Shown: positions 6,154 through 15,475 of the stretch, in pieces
Position numbering within the stretch: position 1 is the first letter of the stretch
Layout: each line of letters starts with the position of its first letter
From: a virus
Length of the DNA stretch: 27,900 nt
IMG/VR virus record: IMGVR_UViG_3300010354_000482
Coordinates: 1 to 27,900 of that record
Direction: 5' to 3' (one strand)
Notes under the pieces: model-generated
What the model saw: only the letters and a program-made list of their open reading frames with translations
Told to the model about the DNA's origin: nothing
Database searches by the model: none
Translations under genes and position numbers: made by a program

Positions 6154-6168
6154 GAGAAAATATAACAG

Positions 6169-9100
6169 ATGAATTACACAAAGGATAAAATCTCTTTACT
6201 GTCAAATGCCGTAGAGTATCAATTTCCTTCTTTTGTACGAGAAGATAATTTATTATTTGTATCTTTTTTAAAGAATTATTATAAATCATTAGAATCTAAA
6301 TATCAACCTTTAGATCTAGTTGACAATTTAATTAAGTATTACAATATTGAATACTTTACTCCTAATAATCTTGTATCATCTACAACTTTGTCTAGTACAA
6401 TTGGTGTAGATGATGCAATCATTAATGTAGCTAGCACAAAAGGTTTTCCAGATAAAGATGGTTTTATTCAAATTGAAAATGAAATAATTTATTATAAATC
6501 TAAAACAAATACTTCATTTACTGGTTGTAAAAGAGGATCATCATCATTCACATTTATTAATAGATCGAAGTCGGATTTAGTATATTCAACATCAACAAAA
6601 TCCACTCATACTTCTGGAAAACAAGTATCTAACTTAGCATATATTTTTGCGAAGGAATTTTTTACACGTATCAAGAGTGAATTAATTCCCAATATTCCAG
6701 AATACGTCAGTTCAGAATTAAATTTTGTTAATATTTTAGAAAACATAAAATCATTCTACCTAAGTAAAGGTAGTTTAGATTCTGTAAAATTTCTTTTTAG
6801 AATTATTTTTAATGAAAAAGAAGTAGTTCTAACTCTACAACCAAGAGGTTCTGGAGCAAATATTATTGTATCTATCTTTAATGGTAGATTGGATAAATAT
6901 CAAATTATTAATGGTGGTAGTGGTTATAGTTCAAACCCTGCAGACTTTCCAGTAATTGATGTATTTGGAAGTGGAGAAGGTGGTTCTATTGAAGTTACTT
7001 CCGTAACAAATGGATCTATCACAGGTATTTCTATTACTGATCCAGGTCAAAATTATAGAGGCGGTGTTGAAATTATTGTAAGAGAGAAACAATACACACA
7101 AGAACAAATTGTAACTGGATTGACAACAGGTTCTATTGGTCAAGTAAAATATTGGGAACCAAGTATCAATAAGCTTACATTGATAAATGTAAGTGGAACC
7201 TTTCATACAAATGAGTTCATTTTAGGTACTACTACACAAAAAAATGCCGATAACAATGTAAAGTGTCAGATTTTAAAATATGAAACTTTACCATACGATC
7301 CTTCAATTGAGTATCCTGTAGATCAGTTATTTACACCATCAAACGCTCTTTATATAAAGAAAAAATATATTAAATGTGAAATAATTAGTGGAAATATAAA
7401 TGATGTTTATAGCGGTCAAGGATATTACTTAGAACAGTTAGAAGATAAAGATTTTAATATAAAAACTACACAAATAAGTGTAGGTATTATTAACAAAATT
7501 TATCAAACAAATGATAAAAATATTGTAGAAATTTCTTTAGAAGATAAATTAAGCACTGAAGATTTTTATTTACCACCAACAACCAATTTAATTGGAATTA
7601 ATGGAACTACAATCACTGTAGATAACACTGTTGGATTCCCTGTAGAAAATGGTATTATTCAGATTGATAATGAGAAAATTATATATGCATCTAAAACTGT
7701 AAACCAATTTATTGGTTGTACTAGAGGATACCTATCAACATCAAGTGTATCACATTCTGGTGGTTCGCTAGTAGATCTTATTGGAAGAAATACTACAGAT
7801 GGTAATAAATTCTATAATTTAAATTTATATACATCAGATAAAGATGTTTTACTGGAGTTAAAATTACTAGGTCTTCCTTCGCAAATCATTCTAGAAGGTT
7901 CTGGTTCTCTTTTCACTGAGAGTGTTCTTGAAGAGCAAACAGATTTTACCAAACAAAATACAGATCCTCATTACTCTAAATGGAGATTAACTTCTGGATC
8001 TACAGGAATTAATTCTGTATATGATTTTGAAAAATCAGTTTATGTAGCAACTTCTTCAATACCAGATTATTCTAATAATCAATCAAGAGCAATTACCAAT
8101 CAAAAAATTGTTCGTAGAATTCCTTTGGTCAAAAAACCATTTAAAAATTCTACTCAGTATGTCAATCTTGGTATATCTAACAGTGGTGTAGAGTTTTTAA
8201 ACAAATCAGGAAAAAAATTATCATATGGTAGTATTAAAGAATTAGTATTTACAAATTTTGGTCAAAATTATCTTGTAACTCAGACTGAAAGTACTAAACC
8301 AAAAATTAAAATTTATTCACAAGGAACAGAACCCGAATTTACCATACAACCTACAGAATTAAAAATTAACGGATCATTTAAATCCATTTCTCTAACTGGT
8401 ATTGATGTAAATGATTTAAAAGATTATACTACTAAACCATCTGTTTTTATAACTAATGCCGTAGGTGATACTACAGGAAATTCTGCAGCAATTGATTGCG
8501 TTTTTGCAAGTGGACAAGTAAAAAAATTAATTATTACATCTTCTGGTTCTGGATATACTAAAATTCCTACAGTAACTATTCAAGGTGGTGGTAAAAACAC
8601 TATTATTACTATTCCACCAGAAAATATTAATATTGAGGGTGGTCTATTTTTTGATACTACTGACAAAGTAACGTTGCCAGTTTCTTATGGTACTACTTAC
8701 ACAAATACACCAGATATACAAGTAGAAGTAAGCACGGGATCTGGTGCTCAAGTAACTGCAGAAGTTTTAAATGGATCACTAACTGCTGTATTAATTGGAA
8801 ACCAAGGAACAGATTACTTAATTCCTCCTGATGTTAAAATCACAGGAACTGGTTTTGGTGCGGAAGCAAAATGTTACATTTCTAATGGTAAAGTAGTAAG
8901 TATTGAAATTATAAATCCTGGATATGGATATATTTACCCACCAGTAATTGATATTGTTCCTTATGGTGAAGGAGCAAGAATAAAAACAGTATTAACGGAA
9001 TGGCAATATAATTTAGGATCAATTCTTCCATTAGATAACTGCGGCGGATATGTTTATGATGGTGCAGAGTCTGATTATATTGATGCAGAATTTTTTAATA

Positions 9101-12100
9101 CTACGGTAGATAGAAATGGGTATTATAACATCCGTGTAAAATCATCTTTAGAAACTGCATATGGAATTACTTCATCTAATCATGCACCTTTAATAGGATG
9201 GGCATATGATGGTAATCCTATTTACGGAAGATATGGATATACAAATCCATTAGATTCTACTTCGGCAATTTCAGAAATTGTTAGTGGTTATAAGTTAATC
9301 ACTTCAATTCCACCAGACAGACCTTCAACTACAACATATCCTTTGGGTTCATTTATTGAGGATTGGGTTTTTGATCCTGCTTTATCAACACTAGATAAAA
9401 ATAATGGAAGATTTTGCAAAACTCCAGAATATCCAAATGGAACATATGCATATTTTGCAACTGTTTCATATCCATATATTTTTGGAGAAAGGTTACAAAA
9501 TGACGTAGATATTTACAACACTAATAGATGTAGATTAAATGATTCTATTCCAAGTCATTTTGAAAGAGTAAAATATCCATCAGACTTATATTATCCAACT
9601 CCAAAAAATTTATCAGATGTTACACGAGTCAAAATTGATTCATTAACTACTGGTGGAGTAGATAGCGTTTACATTGAAAGTTCTGGGTATGGTTATAAAG
9701 TAGGTGAAAAACTAATAGTAGATGATCAGGGTACTAATGGAACTGGATTTACAGCATCTATACAAGCTGTAAAAAATGTAAATGTTCAGAGTGCAACAAA
9801 TGATTCGACTCTAAAAAGAGTTACTGTTGTTACAGATTCAAATCATGGATTAGAAAGTGGTAGTACTATTTTTGTAAGTCCGATAACTTATGACGTAAGT
9901 AATATTTTTGAGACTTACACACTTTCAGTTAGTGGAAGTACCGTATCTTTAAATGGTGATACCACCATTTCAACAATATGGGCAATTAATGATAAAAAAT
10001 ATGTTTTTAATTTAACTAATCCTTTACCATATACAATTTACTTATCTCAAGATATAAATGGGTCATTACCTTTTTATACTTCTAATACTATAATTTCTAA
10101 TTCTTCAGTTACTATAATTACAACTGATTTACCATCAATTTTTTATATTAATGTTTATAATGAATCAACAGATACTATTTTAAGAACTTATCAAATTTTT
10201 AATCAAAAAGAACCATATTTAGGTAAATTTAAAATATTTAAAATTAATAATACATCATTTTACTATGAAATAGATTACGCATATCCACAAACAAATATTT
10301 CAAATATCTATTATTCTACCACAAATAACACTGTATTTGGATCTATTGATAAAATTAAAATTTATGATACTGGTACAAATTATAAAATTTTACCTGCAAT
10401 TACTGGAATAGAAACTGCAAATGGTGATGGAGCAATTCTTCAACCAGATAGTAGTTCTATTGGAAAGATAAAATCTTTAGTATATCAAAATACTGGTGAT
10501 TATTACCATTCAAATAAAACTATTAGTTATCAAATTAAGAATGATGCTGTAATTAAGGTATCAAATAATTTAGAAATTTATGAAATTGAAATCCTCAATC
10601 AAGGATTTAATTATCTTTCTGAGCCAAAAATTTATGTAGAAGGTTATCAAAATTCTACTGATTTCCAATTCCAAACAAAAGTATTGAATGGTAAATTAAT
10701 TTATGTTGAAATTATAAAAGGTGGGTCTTTCTTGGATAAAAATCCAACACTAATTGTTGATAGTTTAAACACAGGTGGTTCTGGAGCAATTGTAAGATCT
10801 AAAGTAAAAAGAAAAGGATTGAATATTGGTACACCAATTTATTATGGACCATCATTTTTACATCCATCTACAATTAAAGCTCAAATTGTAAATTTTGAAC
10901 CAAATGGTTCTATTTTACAAATTAAAGAAGATTACACAATTGGAAAATTTGAGAAAAATGATAACTATATTTTATTTGATCAGTATGGCAACAGTTATGG
11001 CAAAATTGTAAAAGTTAATAGAACAGATATTAGATTTAAATCTGGTTATGTTGTAGATGGACCAAGTTATTTTGCTACAAATAGCGGGTTTTTAAATAGC
11101 AATACACAGAGACTACAGGATGGAAAATTCTATCAAAAATATTCTTATGTAATTAATTACAATCATAATATTAAAGATTGGAAGAGTGATGTCATTAAAA
11201 ATGTACATCCAGTAGGATTTAAGTTGTTTGCAAAAAATAACATTGAATCTTATAAAGCAACTCATGAAGCATCACAAAAAATTATTCGTAATATTTTAGG
11301 ATTTAATTTAAGTCTTAGAGGAAACATATTATTAAAAATTCAAGAATATTTGGACCTTTCTTCTAGATATTCTACTCGTCAACAAATGTTGTATTTGAGT
11401 GGTGATAATACTAATTTCTTAAATGAAGATGATTATGTTTTTGGATCTACTAGTAAAACACTAGGTAAAGTTGTTTCTAAATCTTCAGACTCTGTAGTTG
11501 TAGAAATACTTGATAAAAATGAATTTGTTAAGTTTGAATACTTACTACAAATAAAAGATAGTTATAGTTTTACTAGTTTAACTGATGCAAGACAAAATAA
11601 TACTATACTTTGTGCAAACGGAGTTTTACAGAATCCTATTCAAGCTTATAAAATTTTTGGATCTAAACTAATCTCTACGTATCCACTAGATACAACAGAT
11701 TTAATTTTTGCTCAAACTCTTCAAAATAATACATTTGATATTGTTACGGTTAACTATACTGATAATCAAACTACATTTTTATTAAGTACTTCTGCTGGAG
11801 CATATACTCCTGCGTCAAAAAATAATTTAATTTTTTCTGTAAATGGAACTGTACAAGACCCAACGAATTTTTCAGTTAATGGTAGTAATTTAGTTTTATC
11901 AGAAAGTATTCCTGGTAATATAGAACTATTTGCAATTTATTCTTCATTATTTCAAAAATTAACATTTACTCAAGTTAATTCTACTACTTATGATATATCT
12001 CCTTCGGTATCAAGTAAAAATCAACTTTTAATTTTTGCAAATGGTGTTGAACAAAATATTATAGATCCTACTACGTTTACTCTTAATGGTGCGGGTAATA

Positions 12101-15100
12101 GAATAACATTTTCTTCCGCACCTGCAACATCTGAAGTATTTGGTTGGAAATTGAATGATACTGTTCAATCTGATCAATTAGATTTAACTTACTTAAAAAC
12201 ATATCAAGTAGCTGGTTATAATTTAATTTTTAGAGATAAAAATTTAAATTATGATATTGAAACTAATAATGTAAAAAATCCAGATAGTTATTATGAAATT
12301 GAAAGAAAGAAATTAAATGGATTTGTTTATACAAATGGAACAACTGTATCTGGAATTGGAACTAAATTTAAGATTTCAAATCCAGAGTATTCGACAAGTT
12401 ATGTCGAAGTTTTAAATGAACTAAATTCATTTAATGGAACCACATCAACATTTAAACTTACATATTTGAATGGTGTAGATTTTACATATTCAAATACAGA
12501 TTCATACTGTGTTAATTTAAATAACACAGTATTGACACAAGGAGTTGATTATACTATTAGTGGATCAAATATTATCTTTACAACACCACCTACTAGTGGT
12601 TCTAAGTGTACTGTAACAGTATTTGCTAGTTCTTATACTTCATCTGATTTAGATCCAATAAACAAATCTTTTGATGGTTCTACAACCACATTTCCTTTAG
12701 TTAGAGATGGTATTCCTCTGTATGTTTATAGACAGGGAGATATTTTAGTTCTCAGAAATAACGTTTTACAAAAAATGAGTTCTTCTCATTATTCAATTAA
12801 TGATGATAGAATTACATTTGTAGATCCATTACAACCAAATGAATCTTTAAAATTAATTCATTTTAGAAGACTTTTAGATCCAGTAAATCATCACAATGCA
12901 CTAATTGATGATTTTAAATATTTTGATAGTGTCACTACACAATTTGGTGTTACTTCTAACGGAAGTAATGTAAGTGGAAATTTAATAATGTTTAGAAATG
13001 GTGTTTATCAAAATCCCACAAGTACATATACAAATAACTCAACTAGTATTACTTTTGTTGATGCACCAGATCCTAATGAAGAGATTCATGGAAAATGCTT
13101 TACAGCAAATTCTCAATACATGAATTTTAATAACAGAACAAGTACTGAAGTTACACTCACTGGCAATCCTAATATAACATCTGGATTCTTCTTAGTATTC
13201 TTAGATGGTGTTGTACAAACCTATAATGTAAATACTGCAGAATCTTACGGAGTAACTTATAGTAACACTACTAAAAAACTTACATTTGACGAATCAATTT
13301 CATCATTTACTGATGTTGTTGTTCTTTGGTATTCTCAAGCAGTAGTAACCCTACAGAATAGAACTATTCCAAATACTACTACATTAACATATAATTTAAA
13401 TAACGCAAGTGGTGGTGGATCTTACACACCGACAAATAAAGGTGGACTTTTAGTATTAATTGATAATGTTGTACAAAAATTTACAACAGATTCATTACTT
13501 CCTGGTGCATATACTGTTGGAACAACCACCATTACATTTAATGATATTCAACCTTTAAATGTTGGTTCTACAATCAGATTCATTTATTTTGGAGATGATT
13601 TAAAACATCTTGATGAGATGAATGAAACTGTAAATGATGTAAGAAAGAAATTTAGATTGTTGTCTAATTTTACAAATTTTGTTGGTGCAGAATCAGACTT
13701 ATTTGTTTCTGTAAATGGTGTAATTCAAAATCCAGTATCAGATTACACAGTTTCCAATTCTTATATTACTTTTGATAATCCTCCTGCACTATTTGATGAT
13801 GTTTTTGCCATTGGAATGTATGCTAATGAAAACATGCCATTAACTTTAGTTAGTGGTACTACATATCAATTACCAAGAAATTTAACTACTGTAGAAAGAA
13901 ATTCATTACTTGCTTTCTATAATGGTTCTGCACAACTGGTTAATGCAGGATTTACATTTACAGCAAATAATAGAATCACATTTGACGAACCTTTAGACAC
14001 TGTTTTAGGTGCAACTACATTTGCTTTCTTACTTAATGGTGGTACTCCAATAGATGAGGTAAATGTTCCTTTCAATGGTTCTAAAACACAATTTACTTTA
14101 TTTAAGAATGGAAGTGTTTTCTATCCATTAGACGGTCAAATTTCTCCACAAAATTTATTAGTTACAAAAAATGGTTTACTTTTAGATGGTGGAGTTGATT
14201 ATACTGTTAGTAGTCCTGGTACTAGAATAAACTTTACTACTGCACCAGTACTTACAGATAAAATTGATATCACTTGTCATGGTAATTTTATAAAACTTGA
14301 TACAAAAACAACTACATCTGGAACCACAGTATACAATTTAACAAGAAGTTCTTCTGCATATTATGTAAATGCTTTAATTGACAGACCAAGAAATTATGAA
14401 AATCAAATTTTAGCAATTTATAATGGTCAATTACTCAGTCCATTGAGAGATTACTTCATTGAAAATAATAAAATTAATTTGAAGTTTAATCCTGCAAATT
14501 CTGGTAAATTAGTATTACTTGATTATAGAGGAACCGATTCTGATGTAGAAGTAAAAGATTACTATGATAATGTTTTAGTTGGAGATAAAATTAAAATAAC
14601 TGGTGAAAGTGACTATCGTACTGTAAGTGCAGTTCTTTCCCCAACAGTTTTAACAACTACATCATCACCAACTAATCTACAAGTTAATTTTGTGGGAAGT
14701 GCAAATATTTCTAATGGAATGGTTACTTCTATTACTGTAACAAATTCTGGAAGAAATTATGCAAAAGATACTTATATTGTACCATATGGTTGTGGGTCTG
14801 AAGCATTATGTCAAGTTAATGTTGATGAATATGGTCAAATTCAAACTATTTCACCAATTATTGGTGGTTATAATTATTACACTCAACCAACTTTACTAGT
14901 TACAAATAGTCTCTATGCTATTAACTCTAGACCTTTACAATCAAATCAGGTACAACGTTTGTATAAATTACAATCTAATATTAACAATACTATTGATAAT
15001 AATATTCAGTTAAATACTACTACAAATCTTCCAACATCTCCTTGGTCTTTAACTGTTACTAGTGCATTCGGTGTTGGAGCTGGAGCAATTTTAATTCCTC

Positions 15101-15441
15101 ATATATCAAATGGAAGAGTTGTAAAAGTAACTGTATTAAATGGTGGATCTGGATATGATGATACAGATATTGAAATTAATCTAACTGGAGGTACTACTTC
15201 AGACGGAAGTGGTGCAAAATTTGAGCCAATTCTTAATACAGTTACTGGTGCAATTACTTCTGTAACAATTAAGAATGGTGGTAGTGGTTATGATTCTTAT
15301 AAAGTAATCATAGGTCTTGAAACTATTGAGTATACTCAAACTTCTTCGGGATATTTAAGAGGTTGTACCAGAGGTTCTGGTAATACAATCTCAACATCAC
15401 ATACAACTTCTGAGTATGTAATCTTCGATTCATTGCTATAA
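6169..15441 (+). CDS. giant baseplate/tail structural protein in gp7 position (3090 aa)
   Basis: The ORF fills a third of the window and lies between gp6 and gp8, where T4 has gp7 (1032 aa); it is about three times longer. The N-terminus (SFVREDNLLFVSFLKNYYKS, residues 21-40) resembles phage baseplate proteins of the 'FPxFVxEExxxFVxFLxxYYxFLE' type. Beyond that it is modular: GCxRG modules near residues 70-135, 475-540 and the extreme C-terminus; GxGY beta repeats near 240-305, 780-945 and 2845-3045; a YHYH-like domain around 955-1110; and about 12 'NGV.Q' repeats at about 1804-2790. No enzyme motif was seen. It is likely an elongated baseplate periphery or fibre-attachment protein. Homology to T4 gp7 itself is not evident to me. 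Confidence 0.85.
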   Translation: MNYTKDKISLLSNAVEYQFPSFVREDNLLFVSFLKNYYKSLESKYQPLDLVDNLIKYYNIEYFTPNNLVSSTTLSSTIGVDDAIINVASTKGFPDKDGFIQIENEIIYYKSKTNTSFTGCKRGSSSFTFINRSKSDLVYSTSTKSTHTSGKQVSNLAYIFAKEFFTRIKSELIPNIPEYVSSELNFVNILENIKSFYLSKGSLDSVKFLFRIIFNEKEVVLTLQPRGSGANIIVSIFNGRLDKYQIINGGSGYSSNPADFPVIDVFGSGEGGSIEVTSVTNGSITGISITDPGQNYRGGVEIIVREKQYTQEQIVTGLTTGSIGQVKYWEPSINKLTLINVSGTFHTNEFILGTTTQKNADNNVKCQILKYETLPYDPSIEYPVDQLFTPSNALYIKKKYIKCEIISGNINDVYSGQGYYLEQLEDKDFNIKTTQISVGIINKIYQTNDKNIVEISLEDKLSTEDFYLPPTTNLIGINGTTITVDNTVGFPVENGIIQIDNEKIIYASKTVNQFIGCTRGYLSTSSVSHSGGSLVDLIGRNTTDGNKFYNLNLYTSDKDVLLELKLLGLPSQIILEGSGSLFTESVLEEQTDFTKQNTDPHYSKWRLTSGSTGINSVYDFEKSVYVATSSIPDYSNNQSRAITNQKIVRRIPLVKKPFKNSTQYVNLGISNSGVEFLNKSGKKLSYGSIKELVFTNFGQNYLVTQTESTKPKIKIYSQGTEPEFTIQPTELKINGSFKSISLTGIDVNDLKDYTTKPSVFITNAVGDTTGNSAAIDCVFASGQVKKLIITSSGSGYTKIPTVTIQGGGKNTIITIPPENINIEGGLFFDTTDKVTLPVSYGTTYTNTPDIQVEVSTGSGAQVTAEVLNGSLTAVLIGNQGTDYLIPPDVKITGTGFGAEAKCYISNGKVVSIEIINPGYGYIYPPVIDIVPYGEGARIKTVLTEWQYNLGSILPLDNCGGYVYDGAESDYIDAEFFNTTVDRNGYYNIRVKSSLETAYGITSSNHAPLIGWAYDGNPIYGRYGYTNPLDSTSAISEIVSGYKLITSIPPDRPSTTTYPLGSFIEDWVFDPALSTLDKNNGRFCKTPEYPNGTYAYFATVSYPYIFGERLQNDVDIYNTNRCRLNDSIPSHFERVKYPSDLYYPTPKNLSDVTRVKIDSLTTGGVDSVYIESSGYGYKVGEKLIVDDQGTNGTGFTASIQAVKNVNVQSATNDSTLKRVTVVTDSNHGLESGSTIFVSPITYDVSNIFETYTLSVSGSTVSLNGDTTISTIWAINDKKYVFNLTNPLPYTIYLSQDINGSLPFYTSNTIISNSSVTIITTDLPSIFYINVYNESTDTILRTYQIFNQKEPYLGKFKIFKINNTSFYYEIDYAYPQTNISNIYYSTTNNTVFGSIDKIKIYDTGTNYKILPAITGIETANGDGAILQPDSSSIGKIKSLVYQNTGDYYHSNKTISYQIKNDAVIKVSNNLEIYEIEILNQGFNYLSEPKIYVEGYQNSTDFQFQTKVLNGKLIYVEIIKGGSFLDKNPTLIVDSLNTGGSGAIVRSKVKRKGLNIGTPIYYGPSFLHPSTIKAQIVNFEPNGSILQIKEDYTIGKFEKNDNYILFDQYGNSYGKIVKVNRTDIRFKSGYVVDGPSYFATNSGFLNSNTQRLQDGKFYQKYSYVINYNHNIKDWKSDVIKNVHPVGFKLFAKNNIESYKATHEASQKIIRNILGFNLSLRGNILLKIQEYLDLSSRYSTRQQMLYLSGDNTNFLNEDDYVFGSTSKTLGKVVSKSSDSVVVEILDKNEFVKFEYLLQIKDSYSFTSLTDARQNNTILCANGVLQNPIQAYKIFGSKLISTYPLDTTDLIFAQTLQNNTFDIVTVNYTDNQTTFLLSTSAGAYTPASKNNLIFSVNGTVQDPTNFSVNGSNLVLSESIPGNIELFAIYSSLFQKLTFTQVNSTTYDISPSVSSKNQLLIFANGVEQNIIDPTTFTLNGAGNRITFSSAPATSEVFGWKLNDTVQSDQLDLTYLKTYQVAGYNLIFRDKNLNYDIETNNVKNPDSYYEIERKKLNGFVYTNGTTVSGIGTKFKISNPEYSTSYVEVLNELNSFNGTTSTFKLTYLNGVDFTYSNTDSYCVNLNNTVLTQGVDYTISGSNIIFTTPPTSGSKCTVTVFASSYTSSDLDPINKSFDGSTTTFPLVRDGIPLYVYRQGDILVLRNNVLQKMSSSHYSINDDRITFVDPLQPNESLKLIHFRRLLDPVNHHNALIDDFKYFDSVTTQFGVTSNGSNVSGNLIMFRNGVYQNPTSTYTNNSTSITFVDAPDPNEEIHGKCFTANSQYMNFNNRTSTEVTLTGNPNITSGFFLVFLDGVVQTYNVNTAESYGVTYSNTTKKLTFDESISSFTDVVVLWYSQAVVTLQNRTIPNTTTLTYNLNNASGGGSYTPTNKGGLLVLIDNVVQKFTTDSLLPGAYTVGTTTITFNDIQPLNVGSTIRFIYFGDDLKHLDEMNETVNDVRKKFRLLSNFTNFVGAESDLFVSVNGVIQNPVSDYTVSNSYITFDNPPALFDDVFAIGMYANENMPLTLVSGTTYQLPRNLTTVERNSLLAFYNGSAQLVNAGFTFTANNRITFDEPLDTVLGATTFAFLLNGGTPIDEVNVPFNGSKTQFTLFKNGSVFYPLDGQISPQNLLVTKNGLLLDGGVDYTVSSPGTRINFTTAPVLTDKIDITCHGNFIKLDTKTTTSGTTVYNLTRSSSAYYVNALIDRPRNYENQILAIYNGQLLSPLRDYFIENNKINLKFNPANSGKLVLLDYRGTDSDVEVKDYYDNVLVGDKIKITGESDYRTVSAVLSPTVLTTTSSPTNLQVNFVGSANISNGMVTSITVTNSGRNYAKDTYIVPYGCGSEALCQVNVDEYGQIQTISPIIGGYNYYTQPTLLVTNSLYAINSRPLQSNQVQRLYKLQSNINNTIDNNIQLNTTTNLPTSPWSLTVTSAFGVGAGAILIPHISNGRVVKVTVLNGGSGYDDTDIEINLTGGTTSDGSGAKFEPILNTVTGAITSVTIKNGGSGYDSYKVIIGLETIEYTQTSSGYLRGCTRGSGNTISTSHTTSEYVIFDSLL
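9040..9500 (+). other. YHYH-like domain inside the giant protein, with altered signature
   Basis: Residues about 957-1110 contain the layout of YHYH domains: HAPLIGWAYDGNPIYGRYGY (residues 1006-1025), then LDKNNGRFCKTPEYPNGTYA and YPYIFG. The signature tetrapeptide itself reads YAYF (residues 1093-1096, nt 9445-9456), so both central-motif His/Tyr positions differ from YHYH. The domain function is unknown; loss of His suggests that any metal-related role is gone. Confidence 0.65.
11580..14540 (+). repeat. about 12 degenerate protein repeats ('NGV.Q' type) in the giant gene
   Basis: The translated region shows a recurring unit of about 70-100 residues with the pattern L-hydrophobic-V.NGV.Q.P...YT..g..ITF..AP..... 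. Examples are ILCANGVLQNP, LIFSVNGTVQDPTNF, LLIFANGVEQN, ILVLRNNVLQK, LIMFRNGVYQNP, FLVFLDGVVQ, LLVLIDNVVQK, LFVSVNGVIQNP and LLVTKNGLLLDGGVDYTV. Several units are preceded by FNG.TTTF-type strands. Similar beta modules are known in phage tail and fibre proteins. The copies are clearly diverged at protein level. Confidence 0.75.
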
Positions 15442-15447
15442 TAAATA
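15440..15447 (+). promoter_or_regulatory. T4-like late promoter box before gp8
   Basis: AATAAATA starts within the TAA stop (15439-15441) of the giant gene. T4-like cyanophage late promoters are described by the consensus NATAAATA. With T4 spacing, initiation would fall near 15453, leaving a 23-nt leader that contains TAGGAA about 8 nt before the gp8 ATG. The sequence is AT-rich, so a chance match is possible, but the same arrangement recurs at 17018 and 27030. Confidence 0.6.
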
Positions 15448-15475
15448 ACTTTAAGAAATAGTAGGAACCAAGTAA

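Noticed and set aside
5839-7206. Minus-strand ORFs at 5839-6141 and 6931-7206
   Set aside because: Both lie wholly inside gp6 and the giant gene and show the odd Asn/Trp/Ile-rich composition of antisense shadows.
11580-14540. DNA-level tandem repeat or diversity-generating element
   Set aside because: The similarity is at protein level only, with diverged codons. No template/variable repeat pair or reverse transcriptase is present in the window.
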